Of a stretch of DNA of 64,000 nucleotides, positions 16,892 to 25,326 are shown piece after piece. Source of the DNA: JANYCO01 sp035535995 (GTDB taxonomy: Bacteria; Bacteroidota; Bacteroidia; Cytophagales; Cytophagaceae); contig DATLOZ010000013.1 in the NCBI GenBank assembly GCA_035535995.1, positions 1 through 64,000 on the forward strand, read 5' to 3'. The first letter of the stretch is position 1; the number at the start of each line of letters is the position of its first letter. Under the pieces are notes generated by a model that saw only the letters and a program-made list of their open reading frames with translations, made no database searches and had not been told where the DNA came from. The position numbers were made by a program, and so were the translations under genes.

Positions 16892-17608
16892 TTATAACAG
16901 TGCTGCTGCATCCTTATCCATAAACCAATAAAGTTTCCCATGCGAAGGATGAATATGCGCCGCAGGGTAGCTGTTCCAATTATTTTCTTTTTTAAAGATC
17001 TCCAGCACTTTCTCTGCTTTGTTGCTGCCCGTTACCAGGAAAGCCGCCACAGTTGCATTATTCGCGATCTTACCGGTAAGGGTCACACGTTTTTGCCCGG
17101 AAGTAGGATGGGTAGCTACCTCGCAGATCTTATCTGATTTCAGCAAACCAATTTCATGTGGGAAAACAGAAAGTGTATGACCATCATCACCCATGCCTAG
17201 CATTACCAGGTCGAACACAGGAAGATGATTTTCTTTTGGCAACAGTGTATCTATTTCTTTTGAATATCGTTTGGCTTCTTCCTGCGGATCATTTTCACCC
17301 AATACACGGTGAATATTACCGGCAGGAATATTGATCTTGGAGATCAATTGTTCGTAGGTCATTTTGTAATTGCTATCGGCATGATCGGGAGGCACGCAGC
17401 GCTCGTCGCCCCAGAAGAGATGTACTTTGCTCCAGTCGATCTTGTTTTTATAAGCTTCTTCTGCAAGCAGTGCAAACAATAGTTTTGGAGTGCTTCCTCC
17501 GGAAAGTGCGATGAAAAATTTATCGTTTTTTTTCTTGATCGATTCTACAAGATAATCGGCAAATGCGCTTGCTACTTCATTACCGTCTTTATAAACTTTT
17601 AATTCCAT
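16892..17608 (-). CDS. pgl: 6-phosphogluconolactonase
   Basis: The 238-residue protein matches the DevB/Pgl family, which hydrolyses 6-phosphoglucono-1,5-lactone to 6-phosphogluconate. Signature segments are ALSGGSTPKLLF (about residues 39-50), HLFWGDERCVPPDHADSNY, and LGMGDDGHTLSVFP near residue 145. It lies directly downstream of zwf on the same strand, separated by 66 bp that contain a hairpin, so some transcripts may stop before pgl. With zwf and the divergent gnd it completes the oxidative pentose phosphate branch supplying NADPH and pentose phosphates. Confidence 0.95.
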   Translation of the reverse strand: MELKVYKDGNEVASAFADYLVESIKKKNDKFFIALSGGSTPKLLFALLAEEAYKNKIDWSKVHLFWGDERCVPPDHADSNYKMTYEQLISKINIPAGNIHRVLGENDPQEEAKRYSKEIDTLLPKENHLPVFDLVMLGMGDDGHTLSVFPHEIGLLKSDKICEVATHPTSGQKRVTLTGKIANNATVAAFLVTGSNKAEKVLEIFKKENNWNSYPAAHIHPSHGKLYWFMDKDAAALL

Positions 17609-17627
17609 ATTTTTTTACTAAATAAAA

Positions 17628-17660
17628 AACCTCCAAGGTTTCGGAAAACTTTGGAGGTTT
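17628..17660. terminator. Hairpin between zwf and pgl (family G sequence)
   Basis: AAACCTCCAAGGTTT-type arms (about 17628-17641 and 17646-17660) differ at one position. The sequence resembles the hairpins at 37914-37976 and 38059-38087. It may attenuate read-through from zwf into pgl. Confidence 0.6.
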
Positions 17661-17674
17661 AGTTGAAGTTATTT

Positions 17675-19210
17675 TTATAGTTCGCAATACAAGCCGTCGT
17701 CGGTCAGGTTTTTGCAAGGGTTTCTCCAGGCAAAGTTTGGACCTTCAGAGGTCATGAGCGTTTCAGCTATTTCAGGACCCCAGGTACCTGCAGGGTATCC
17801 GTATACTTTCAGGTCTTTATTGTTTTCCCATTCTTGAAGAATAGGGTCGATAAATTCCCAGGCCGACTCCACAGCGTCACCACGCGCATAGAGCGTAGAA
17901 TCTCCTTGCACACAGTCGAGGATCAAACGTTCGTAAGCGCCCGGTACGTATGCGTTGGTAAGATCGGAATAGTGGAAGTCCATGTTCACGGTATCCACTC
18001 TGAACCCTGCGCCTGGCACTTTCATACCAAACTTCAGTAGAATTCCTTCGTCCGGTTGGATACGGATGATCAATTGGTTATTGGTACTTTGCATATGCTC
18101 GTCGTAAGCGAACAAGTGATGCGGAGTATTTTTGAAGGTGATCACTACTTCTGTCACGCGCGCAGGAAGTTTTTTACCCGTGCGGATGAAGAACGGAACA
18201 CCTGCCCATCTCCAGTTGTCGATGAATAGTTTCATGGCTATAAATGTTTCTGTACGCGAATCGGCTGGTACGCCTTCTTCTTCGCGGTATCCTTTTACAT
18301 TTTCACCTTTGATCTTTGATTCGGTATATTGACCGCGGATCACATTTTTCGCGATTTCTTCCTTTGTCATCGGGCGAAGCGACTGGAATACTTTTACCTG
18401 CTCGCTGCGGATGAATCTTGAGTTTGCCAACACTGGCGGTTCCATCGCCACGATGGAAGCTACTTGTAGGAGGTGGTTCTGCACCATATCGCGTGTAGCA
18501 CCGGAGGTATCGTAGTAGCCTCCGCGTTTTTCCACGCCCACCGTTTCGGCGGCAGTGATCTCTATTTGCTGGATGTAGTTGCGATTCCACAGTGGCTCGA
18601 AGATACCGTTGGAGAAACGGGTCACCAATAAGTTTTGTACCGTTTCTTTTCCAAGATAATGGTCGATGCGATAGATCTGATCTTCCTTCATGCAATTCAG
18701 CAGCTTCTTGTTCAGATCCTGTGCTGTAGCGAGGCTGTAGCCGAAAGGTTTTTCAACGATCAATCTTTTCCATCCGTCGTCTTCGCTGGTAAGTCCATGC
18801 GCAAAGAGGTTGGCGGGAATTACTTCGTATAAACTTGGAGGAGTGGAAAGGTAGAATACGTAATTGTTTTCAGTTTGATTTTCTTTGGTAAGAGCTTCCA
18901 GTCTGGTTTTCAGAACGCCGTAATCATCTACCTTAGCTGTATCGATGGCCTGGTAATATATTTTCTTCGCGAAAGCGTCGTACTGATCTTTGGTGACGTT
19001 CTTTTTTGCGTTTACTTCTTTGTTTTCAAAGACAACTTTCGCGCGAAATTCATCGTCGGTCATGTGCGTTCGCGAAACTCCTACAACTGCGAAATGTTCG
19101 GGAAGAAATTTGCCACGGTAAAGATCAAAAACTGCAGGAATAAGTTTGCGGAAAGTCAAGTCTCCTGAAGCTCCGAAGATAACCAGGATACAATTATTAC
19201 TTTTTTTCAT
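17675..19210 (-). CDS. zwf: Glucose-6-phosphate 1-dehydrogenase
   Basis: The 511-residue enzyme oxidises glucose 6-phosphate to the lactone, reducing NADP+. The N-terminal nucleotide-binding motif is GASGDLTFRKL, and the catalytic signature RIDHYLGKETVQN contains the active-site histidine pair region. Later conserved segments (IRTGKKLPARVTEV, YERLILDC) are intact and the length is normal. It is transcribed divergently from gnd; the 350-bp spacer holds family A repeats. Start ATG at 19210 follows the family N-terminus. Confidence 0.97.
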   Translation of the reverse strand: MKKSNNCILVIFGASGDLTFRKLIPAVFDLYRGKFLPEHFAVVGVSRTHMTDDEFRAKVVFENKEVNAKKNVTKDQYDAFAKKIYYQAIDTAKVDDYGVLKTRLEALTKENQTENNYVFYLSTPPSLYEVIPANLFAHGLTSEDDGWKRLIVEKPFGYSLATAQDLNKKLLNCMKEDQIYRIDHYLGKETVQNLLVTRFSNGIFEPLWNRNYIQQIEITAAETVGVEKRGGYYDTSGATRDMVQNHLLQVASIVAMEPPVLANSRFIRSEQVKVFQSLRPMTKEEIAKNVIRGQYTESKIKGENVKGYREEEGVPADSRTETFIAMKLFIDNWRWAGVPFFIRTGKKLPARVTEVVITFKNTPHHLFAYDEHMQSTNNQLIIRIQPDEGILLKFGMKVPGAGFRVDTVNMDFHYSDLTNAYVPGAYERLILDCVQGDSTLYARGDAVESAWEFIDPILQEWENNKDLKVYGYPAGTWGPEIAETLMTSEGPNFAWRNPCKNLTDDGLYCEL

Positions 19211-19295
19211 AAAATGATAGCAAGGGGTTACTAAAAGCGAAAGTAAGAATACCTAATTATCTTTAAACCTCAAAAAGTTTGGGTGTTTTTTTAAA

Positions 19296-19385
19296 GATGC
19301 CAGATACCGGATGCCAGATGCCAGATAAGTGTGGCGTGCGAGTATTAAGTTTTTATCCGGTATCTGGCATCCGGCATCTGGTATC
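19296..19385. repeat. Family A inverted heptad element (A1)
   Basis: The left arm 19296-19328 and right arm 19353-19385 are 33-bp inverted repeats. Each arm is a run of 7-bp units of the form GATRCCR (R = purine). The four mismatches between arms are all A/G transitions. The 24-bp spacer has no stem. The element lies in the 350-bp zwf/gnd divergent region, which otherwise shows only A/T-rich sequence and a second lone arm (A2). Confidence 0.9.
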
Positions 19386-19496
19386 CCGGTTTTTAATCCT
19401 GCTATTAAAAAAATATCAAGTTATTTTTTATCAGGAAAAACTTTAAATTGCTGAGCAAAGACTGGATGGATGCAAGGCGCTAAATGATCACAACGA

Positions 19497-19530
19497 TTAT
19501 CCGGCATTCGGCATCTGGTATCTGGCATCT
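19497..19530. repeat. Single family A arm upstream of gnd (A2)
   Basis: A rightward-inverted arm of the same heptads (read as YATCYGG units) ends 30 bp before the gnd start codon. It could pair with the left arm of A1 instead of the A1 right arm. Confidence 0.8.
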
Positions 19531-19560
19531 AAAAATCTTACTCTAAAACAATTTTCAAAA

Positions 19561-20979
19561 ATGAGCGATGCAAAATATGATTTCGGTTTGGTAGGCCTTG
19601 GCGTCATGGGGCGTAATTTTATACTCAACGTGGCCAGCCATAACTTTTCAGCGATCGGGCTTGACCGCGATCCGGAGAAAGCTAAGGCAATGGATGAAGA
19701 AGCAAAACACGATGGCTTTAATGCCAGAGGTACTACTTCTTCAAAAGAGTTTGTAGAATCTCTTAAAAAACCAAGAGTGATCATGATGCTGGTTCCTGCC
19801 GGCGCTCCTGTAGACTCAGTGATCAACGATCTGGCTCCTATGCTGGACAAAGGTGATTTGCTGATCGACGGTGGAAACTCTTTCTATACCGATACTGATC
19901 GTCGTGAAAAACTTTGTGAAGAGAAAGGTCTTCACTTCATCGGCGCCGGTGTTTCCGGGGGCTCCAACGGTGCCCGTTTCGGTCCAAGCATCATGCCTGG
20001 CGGACCGGAAGTTTCTTATAACATCGTAAAACCAATTTTCGAAGCAGTAGCCGCTAAAGTGAACGGCGAACCTTGCGTAACTTATATCGGCCCTAAGTCT
20101 GCCGGAAACTATGTGAAGATGGTGCACAATGGTATCGAGTATGGCCTGATGCAACTGATCTCCGAAGTGTACGACTTCATGAAACGTGGATTAGGATTGA
20201 GCAATGAAGAAATTCAAAAAACATTTGCTAAATGGAATCAAGGTAAGCTTCAGTCCTTCCTGGTAGAGATCACCGCAGAGATCTTCGCAAAGAAAGATGA
20301 GCTGGGTAACGGCTGGCTGGTAGATATGATCCAGGATAAAGGAAAACAAAAAGGCACCGGCAAATGGACTTCGCAAAATGCGATGGATCTTGGCGTGCCG
20401 ATCCCTACGGTAGACATGTCAGTAAACATGCGCGAGATCTCGGCTTACAAACCGGTTCGTCAGCAGATCGAAAAGTTGTATTCGATCGCTCCTGAAAAAT
20501 CAACGCTTGACAAAGATGCTACGATCCAACTGCTGGAAGATGCGTTGTACTTTAGCTACATCATTTCCTATACACAAGGGATGTCCATGCTGGCACAGGC
20601 TTCTGTGGAGTATCAGTACAACCTGAAACTTGCCGAGATCGCCAAGATCTGGAGAGGAGGTTGTATCATCCGCGCAGCGCTGTTGGAAGATATTACACAA
20701 GCATTCAAAAAAGATAATAATCTACAAAATTTATTGCTCGACAAAACTTTTGCAGAGAAAACAACCGCCGTACAAGGTGCTTCCCGTAAGGTGGTAAAGC
20801 TGGGAATCGACTATGGCATCCCGATGGCTTGTCTTTCTTCTGCACTTACTTATTTCGATGCAATGCGCACCGGAAGACTTCCACTCAACCTCGTACAAGC
20901 TCAGCGCGACCTGTTCGGCTCGCATACCTATGAGCGTCTGGACAAAGAAGGTGTTTTCCATACGGAGAACTGGAAATAA
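19561..20979 (+). CDS. gnd: 6-phosphogluconate dehydrogenase, decarboxylating
   Basis: The 472-residue enzyme converts 6-phosphogluconate to ribulose 5-phosphate and CO2 with NADP+ reduction. The Rossmann motif is GLGVMGRN (about residues 12-19). The family signature GVSGGSNGARFGPSIMPGG and the catalytic lysine segment GNYVKMVHNG are intact, and the C-terminus has QAQRDLFGSHTYER. Length is standard for the long-chain dimeric form. It is divergent from zwf and followed by a strong terminator. Confidence 0.97.
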   Translation: MSDAKYDFGLVGLGVMGRNFILNVASHNFSAIGLDRDPEKAKAMDEEAKHDGFNARGTTSSKEFVESLKKPRVIMMLVPAGAPVDSVINDLAPMLDKGDLLIDGGNSFYTDTDRREKLCEEKGLHFIGAGVSGGSNGARFGPSIMPGGPEVSYNIVKPIFEAVAAKVNGEPCVTYIGPKSAGNYVKMVHNGIEYGLMQLISEVYDFMKRGLGLSNEEIQKTFAKWNQGKLQSFLVEITAEIFAKKDELGNGWLVDMIQDKGKQKGTGKWTSQNAMDLGVPIPTVDMSVNMREISAYKPVRQQIEKLYSIAPEKSTLDKDATIQLLEDALYFSYIISYTQGMSMLAQASVEYQYNLKLAEIAKIWRGGCIIRAALLEDITQAFKKDNNLQNLLLDKTFAEKTTAVQGASRKVVKLGIDYGIPMACLSSALTYFDAMRTGRLPLNLVQAQRDLFGSHTYERLDKEGVFHTENWK

Positions 20980-21004
20980 TTGAGTAGTGGAATATCAAAA
21001 TTGA

Positions 21005-21036
21005 AAAAGGCTGGGATTTTTTCCAGCCTTTTTTTA
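21005..21036 (+). terminator. Terminator after gnd
   Basis: An AAAGGCTGG/CCAGCCTTT stem is followed by a run of T residues, 26 bp after the stop codon. Confidence 0.9.
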
Positions 21037-21058
21037 TAAATGTGATTTCAGAATTAAC

Positions 21059-21094
21059 AAAAAACCTAAGACGGAAATTTTCCACCTTAGGTTT
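21059..21094 (-). terminator. Terminator after the glucosaminidase gene
   Basis: AAACCTAAG (21062-21070) pairs with CTTAGGTTT (21086-21094). Read on the minus strand the stem is followed by a T-rich tract, 24 bp beyond the leftward stop codon. Confidence 0.75.
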
Positions 21095-21117
21095 GATCAA
21101 AGCCTTACAAGGGTTGC

Positions 21118-21576
21118 CTACTTCACCTGCTCAATATTCACAGACAGCCATTGCTCAATGCTTTTAATATTCTTGATATAACTGTCCATATTGTCGCAGT
21201 ATCCAATATATACCAAGTATTCATAATAGGTACCTTCCGGGTGTTTCATTTTCCATGGATAGTAATAGCGCGTCTGCCATCTTTTTAAATACTTGATGGA
21301 TTCGTAGATGTCGCTAAATTTTAGAAAGTCTGCGTTGGTGCGGAAGCCAAACAGGTTGTTGTGCTCCAACGCACAGCTTTTGCATTGCATCCAGCCGGTT
21401 TCATAAATGGCTATTGCCAATACGGTTTTAGGATGATCGATCTTATGGCTGCGTAATGAATCATAAAGACGGCTCACTACATTGATCCTGCTGCTTTGTG
21501 CGTGCAGGTCATCGCCTGTGGCAGAAAATACTGCCATAAGAATTGCTAGTAAATATATTTTCAAATTAGGTTTCAT
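21118..21576 (-). CDS. Secreted glucosaminidase-domain protein
   Basis: A signal peptide (about residues 1-26, ending LHAQ) precedes a short glucosaminidase domain of the FlgJ/LytG type. The likely catalytic glutamate is in AIAIYETGWMQ, and the characteristic NNLFGFR segment follows at about residue 80. At 152 residues it is a minimal version with no cell-wall-binding module. It probably cleaves N-acetylglucosaminyl bonds in peptidoglycan or related polymers in the periplasm. It is a single-gene unit with its own terminator. Confidence 0.8.
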   Translation of the reverse strand: MKPNLKIYLLAILMAVFSATGDDLHAQSSRINVVSRLYDSLRSHKIDHPKTVLAIAIYETGWMQCKSCALEHNNLFGFRTNADFLKFSDIYESIKYLKRWQTRYYYPWKMKHPEGTYYEYLVYIGYCDNMDSYIKNIKSIEQWLSVNIEQVK

Positions 21577-22090
21577 TTTTCGTTTTTGTTAAATCCCACA
21601 AAATTACTTTTTAAAAAAACAGCATCTTGTCCTCTTACAATTCCCTTTTCTCCAAATCGATGTAGGATATTATTAAACCTTCTTCCTAACGATCCCTCCA
21701 TGCTTCTATCTTCGCGCGAACCTTACATGGAAGCGGGCTTCAGAAGACAGTGCGTTGCCTATTCGTGTAGACAAAATGATCTACAGATCAGTTTTACAGA
21801 GTGATTTCTATCCAAAACTTACGTTTATATACAGATGAAATGTTGACAAGGAAAAAGTTACTATCACTGAGTCCCTTGTTCACTCTATAAAAGTTTCACA
21901 ATATAAAAGTACAAAGCATGCCTGAGAGAATTTTTATATAGAATCGTTTTTCTCTTACATAAAATGCTATCTTCCAATACCCTCAAGTGAAGTAGCGCGC
22001 TTTCTTTTTTTTTGTATCTTGGAGAACTGAAATATCAGAGAAAAATTTCATCTGGTATCCGGTATCTTGTATCTAAATTTTATCAGACAC
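21577..22090. other. 514-bp divergent intergenic region
   Basis: No convincing gene lies here; a 72-codon open frame (21586-21804) has no family resemblance or ribosome site. A TATCTTGG at 22015-22022 is a 7-of-8 match to the -7 consensus for the downstream esterase. A single family A arm occupies 22051-22074. The remainder is A/T-rich without notable structure. Confidence 0.6.
22051..22074. repeat. Single family A arm (A3)
   Basis: Three or four inverted GATRCCR heptads end 16 bp before the esterase ATG, in what should be its 5' leader. I see no partner arm close by. Confidence 0.75.
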
Positions 22091-22918
22091 ATGTTTCGAT
22101 TGATCTTTCAAAGTGGGCTTTTTTGTTTGGTTGCGATTAGTTTTTTGTCTTGCAAAAAAGATCCTGCTTTCAATGATATTTATCCTGTCTACGAAAAAGA
22201 AATTTTTCAGGATCTTTCCTATGGAAACAACGTGCATCAAAAGATGGATGTTTATCTGCCTGCAAACCGCAACAGTACTACCAGAGCCGTGATCTTCATC
22301 CACGGTGGTGCATGGTTTCAGGGTGATAAATCGGATTGGGGTTCTATGATGAATACCTATGCAGATTCAGGTATTGCAGCAGTGGCGATCAATTATAGAT
22401 TAGTAGATTCCATCGATGGCATCACTTATCATTCTATTCTGAATGATATTGATTCTGCGATTGCTTTTCTTCAGCGAAAAGAAAAATTATACAATGTTTC
22501 TTTTTCTACTTATACATTATTCGGACAAAGTGCCGGTTCGCATCTTGCGCTAATGTACTCCATCGAGCGTGCCAACGTACGCCAGGTAGTAGCCCTGGCG
22601 GCTCCCAGCGACCTCAACGACCCCAATTTGCTCGCTGTATACGACATGACTATGTGGATCGACAACATGATCGGTAGCAACGATCCGTTCCAGCGCACAG
22701 CAGCAAGCCCCATCTCTTACCAAAATCGTGTGCCTACGTATTTGTATCATGGCAAAGCAGATGAGGTAGTGCCTTATCACCAATCGGTAGCTTATTACAA
22801 CCATATACAATCGCTGAACCCGGAAAACAAACTGACATTGTTTGACAACAATGGACATGATCTTGTACAAGTGCTTCCACAAATTGTTGCGGAGACGATA
22901 GCTCTGATAAAGAAATGA
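22091..22918 (+). CDS. Alpha/beta-hydrolase lipoprotein (esterase/lipase family)
   Basis: The ATG at 22091 begins a lipoprotein signal peptide with lipobox FLSC (Cys21). The catalytic domain has the oxyanion HGGAWF motif, nucleophile Ser in FGQSAGSHL, acid Asp in HGKADEVVP and His in NNGHDLV, the order expected of carboxylesterase/BD-FAE-like hydrolases. A polyester or acylated-carbohydrate substrate is possible but not shown. Upstream TTG at 22067 lies inside a family A repeat and would place charged residues oddly, so it is rejected as start. Confidence 0.85.
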   Translation: MFRLIFQSGLFCLVAISFLSCKKDPAFNDIYPVYEKEIFQDLSYGNNVHQKMDVYLPANRNSTTRAVIFIHGGAWFQGDKSDWGSMMNTYADSGIAAVAINYRLVDSIDGITYHSILNDIDSAIAFLQRKEKLYNVSFSTYTLFGQSAGSHLALMYSIERANVRQVVALAAPSDLNDPNLLAVYDMTMWIDNMIGSNDPFQRTAASPISYQNRVPTYLYHGKADEVVPYHQSVAYYNHIQSLNPENKLTLFDNNGHDLVQVLPQIVAETIALIKK

Positions 22919-23015
22919 TCCTTTAGTTTTTTTGCCGAGGGTTTCAACTTAGGAACTGCTGTTTTTCTAAAAACAAAACAGTATATTGGTGTGTAAACCA
23001 AACCTTTTAATTTTT

Positions 23016-23558
23016 ATGAAGAAGAAAATACTTATCAGCCTTGCAGTACTCTTGTTGCTTGGGATTGGAAGTGCTATGTATATTGGGTATAGTAGTCGAA
23101 ACCTTAGTCCAAAGGGCAAGGCCAACTATAGCAAGAACGGATTGGAAATTACCGTCAACTATGGAAGACCTTATAAAAAAGGGCGCATTATCTTTGGCAA
23201 TCATGAAGAAGAAGCGCTGGTGCCTTACGGAAAATATTGGCGATTGGGTGCGAACGAAGCTACCGAGATCACTTTCAACAAAGACGTGACCTTTGGCGGA
23301 GAGCCTGTAAAAGCAGGAACCTACAGAATGTATGCAGTACCCGGAGAGAACAACTGGACTGTTTATCTCAACAGCGAATTAGGACAATGGGGCTATTTTG
23401 AAGCCAATCATGAAAAAGACGTGAAAAAAATAACCGTGGCGCCTGCTACGACACCTGAAATTGTAGAACAATTCACCATTGATTTTAACGATGCGGTGGA
23501 AGGTGTTGATATGAATTTCAACTGGGATAAAACCAAAGTTACTGTTCTTATTAAATAA
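23016..23558 (+). CDS. DUF2911 domain protein with N-terminal anchor
   Basis: A hydrophobic segment (about residues 4-22) is followed by the DUF2911 domain, recognisable from ITVNYGRPYKKGRIIFG, LVPYGKYWRLGANEAT, AGTYRMYAVPGENNW and the final MNFNWDKTKV. This family is frequent in Bacteroidota and lacks an assigned function. The ATG at 23016 is preferred over a TTG ten codons upstream. It follows the esterase at about 100 bp with a weak hairpin between, and precedes the RDD gene by 30 bp, probably in the same transcript. Confidence 0.85.
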   Translation: MKKKILISLAVLLLLGIGSAMYIGYSSRNLSPKGKANYSKNGLEITVNYGRPYKKGRIIFGNHEEEALVPYGKYWRLGANEATEITFNKDVTFGGEPVKAGTYRMYAVPGENNWTVYLNSELGQWGYFEANHEKDVKKITVAPATTPEIVEQFTIDFNDAVEGVDMNFNWDKTKVTVLIK

Positions 23559-23588
23559 TTTTTGATCCACTTTTAAACAACAGAAAAA

Positions 23589-24158
23589 ATGAACGACACA
23601 GAAAATCTTTTAGATGCAGGCCTTTCCGTAAAGCAGGTTAAATATGCCCAATTGATGCGTAGAGCAGCAGGATCTCTGATTGATGGATTGATCTTATGCT
23701 GCTTTGTATTACCGCTTACTTATTTTAATATGCTAGACTGGAAAAATCCCGGTATTTATATAGGAATGTCTTTGATCTCTTTATTGTATAAGCCTTTTAT
23801 GGAATATCAATATGGCGCTACGCTTGGGAAAATGGCAGTGAAAATTAAAGTGGTAAACTATGCCTATGAAAAAGCTGATATGACCAATGTACTGATGAGA
23901 AACATCATTACTATTTTGCTTGCGATCGTTTCCGTAATTATGTCAGTCTCGATATTTTATCTTCCGGGCTTTGAATCGATCCACGATTTTATGGCTTATG
24001 CTACGTTTGTAAATCAAAATAAAACTGTCAACTGGATCAATTGGATCACCTGGATCTACTACTTGATCGATGTGATCTTTTTGCTTACCGATGAAACAAA
24101 AAGAACGCTACACGACAGGATTGGTAAGACTTATGTGATTATGATGGAAGGTGATTAA
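23589..24158 (+). CDS. RDD family membrane protein
   Basis: The 189-residue protein has the RDD pattern: an Arg followed by a Gly/Asp-rich first helix (RRAAGSLIDGLILCC), a second helix about residues 50-75, a third near 108-128 and a fourth at about 150-170. The cytoplasmic GATLGKMAVKIKV segment is typical. RDD proteins are small inner-membrane proteins, some implicated in ion transport; the specific role is unknown. The gene ends at a family B element. Confidence 0.85.
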   Translation: MNDTENLLDAGLSVKQVKYAQLMRRAAGSLIDGLILCCFVLPLTYFNMLDWKNPGIYIGMSLISLLYKPFMEYQYGATLGKMAVKIKVVNYAYEKADMTNVLMRNIITILLAIVSVIMSVSIFYLPGFESIHDFMAYATFVNQNKTVNWINWITWIYYLIDVIFLLTDETKRTLHDRIGKTYVIMMEGD

Positions 24159-24159
24159 G

Positions 24160-24356
24160 TTATGAATGTTGAATTATGAGTTATGAATTAGAACATGACT
24201 CATAACTTATTTCGTTTCACATAACAGAAAGAAAGGAAATGATTATTTAAAAATATAAACAGAGCGGGCTAAGAAATTTCTTAGCCCGCTCTGTTTTATT
24301 ATGAAGGAGCTATGAATAAAATTTGATTCATAACTCATAACTCAACATTCATAATT
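24160..24356. repeat. Family B inverted heptad element enclosing a terminator (B2)
   Basis: The left arm (24160-24187) starts 2 bp after the rightward stop codon. The right arm (24326-24356) ends on the first base of the leftward gene's stop codon. Between them lies the perfect palindrome at 24257-24296. The element therefore fills the convergent junction from stop to stop. Confidence 0.9.
24257..24296. terminator. Perfect 40-bp palindromic bidirectional terminator
   Basis: 20-bp arms are perfectly complementary (AAACAGAGCGGGCTAAGAAA and its inverse) with no spare loop bases. Both ends run into A/T-rich DNA, suiting termination from either side. Confidence 0.9.
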
Positions 24357-25141
24357 TATTTTATGTACATTTTTTCTTCGTCCTTATATTTTTTTCTGAA
24401 GAGACCGAATTGAACTTTTGCGTACGCCATGCCTGGATTGTAGCCTGGGTTTTCAAGAATTCTTGCTCCGTCGAATCTCCAGTAATCACCGCCGAATCCT
24501 TGGGTATAACCTACACGTAGCCCCAGTACATGTCCGTAGCGACCGTCTTCGCTCCATTTTTTGCAAGGGAATAAAACGTCGAAGCTCAAAGAAGCATCTA
24601 GGCAGCCCATGTATTTGGCAATAGTTCCGCTTACAGTGGGATCACCTGCAAATTGCGCGCGGGTCATATTGTCGGTACGGTTAAACGTTCCCTTCATAGC
24701 GCCTACACCTACACCGAGCATTGGATAGAATTTTATTCGATCCGTGCTTACAATAGAGTAACCACCGTGAATGAGGAGGTCTGCATTGGAAGCATAGTAC
24801 TCGATGTTATTGCCCGGTACAGCGTTGTAGTTGATCACCGTATTACGCTGGGTCATTCCACCCTGCAAGGTCCATCCGTAAATGAAACGTTTGCATTCGG
24901 TGGTATACTGCAATCCGAGCATCCCGAAGTTATTGTTGAAACCACCCGGTGTACCAGGTGCGAGGAATAAATTCAGACCGGTAACATCAGCATACATATA
25001 TCCTGCGCCGACGGTAAACATTTTTGTTTTATATGGTCTGATCACTTTTAGCAGTACTACTGTGTCCTGAGCGATCGAGGATACGCTGACACCAATTACA
25101 AAACAGCATGCTAACAACATGGAAACGATATTCTTTTTCAT
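24356..25141 (-). CDS. Outer membrane beta-barrel protein
   Basis: A clear signal peptide (about residues 1-24, ending SSIAQD) is followed by alternating amphipathic strands rich in Gly, Tyr and Asn (YMYADVTGLNLFLAPG, FIYGWTLQGGM, MLGVGVGAMKG, VLGLRVGYTQGFGGDY). This fits an 8- to 12-strand outer membrane barrel. No specific family is recognised. It is a single-gene unit; its stop codon lies in a family B repeat arm. Confidence 0.75.
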   Translation of the reverse strand: MKKNIVSMLLACCFVIGVSVSSIAQDTVVLLKVIRPYKTKMFTVGAGYMYADVTGLNLFLAPGTPGGFNNNFGMLGLQYTTECKRFIYGWTLQGGMTQRNTVINYNAVPGNNIEYYASNADLLIHGGYSIVSTDRIKFYPMLGVGVGAMKGTFNRTDNMTRAQFAGDPTVSGTIAKYMGCLDASLSFDVLFPCKKWSEDGRYGHVLGLRVGYTQGFGGDYWRFDGARILENPGYNPGMAYAKVQFGLFRKKYKDEEKMYIK

Positions 25142-25326
25142 AAGATTTAAAAGTTAGTTAGATAAAATAAAATGTTAATACTTAAAATAAAACTTAGTAT
25201 GTTAAAAATTGTAATACAAAGTATTGAAGGCCAGAGTTCATTTTTCTCAAGAAGATTTAAAATAAAATCCGCGCTCATTCGACATACGGAATAAACGGAG
25301 TGCTTGGATTTGGTAGAAAATTAATG

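Noticed and set aside
19296..19530. Family A copies as a CRISPR array
   Set aside because: Units are contiguous heptads without spacers, arms are inverted, copies are scattered, and there are no cas genes.
21586..21804. 72-codon open frame between the glucosaminidase and the esterase
   Set aside because: No signal peptide, domain, ribosome site or codon pattern supports it; it also starts in the leader of the divergent gene.
22067..22090. TTG start for the lipoprotein esterase
   Set aside because: It lies at the edge of a family A repeat arm and the ATG at 22091 gives a standard lipoprotein signal.
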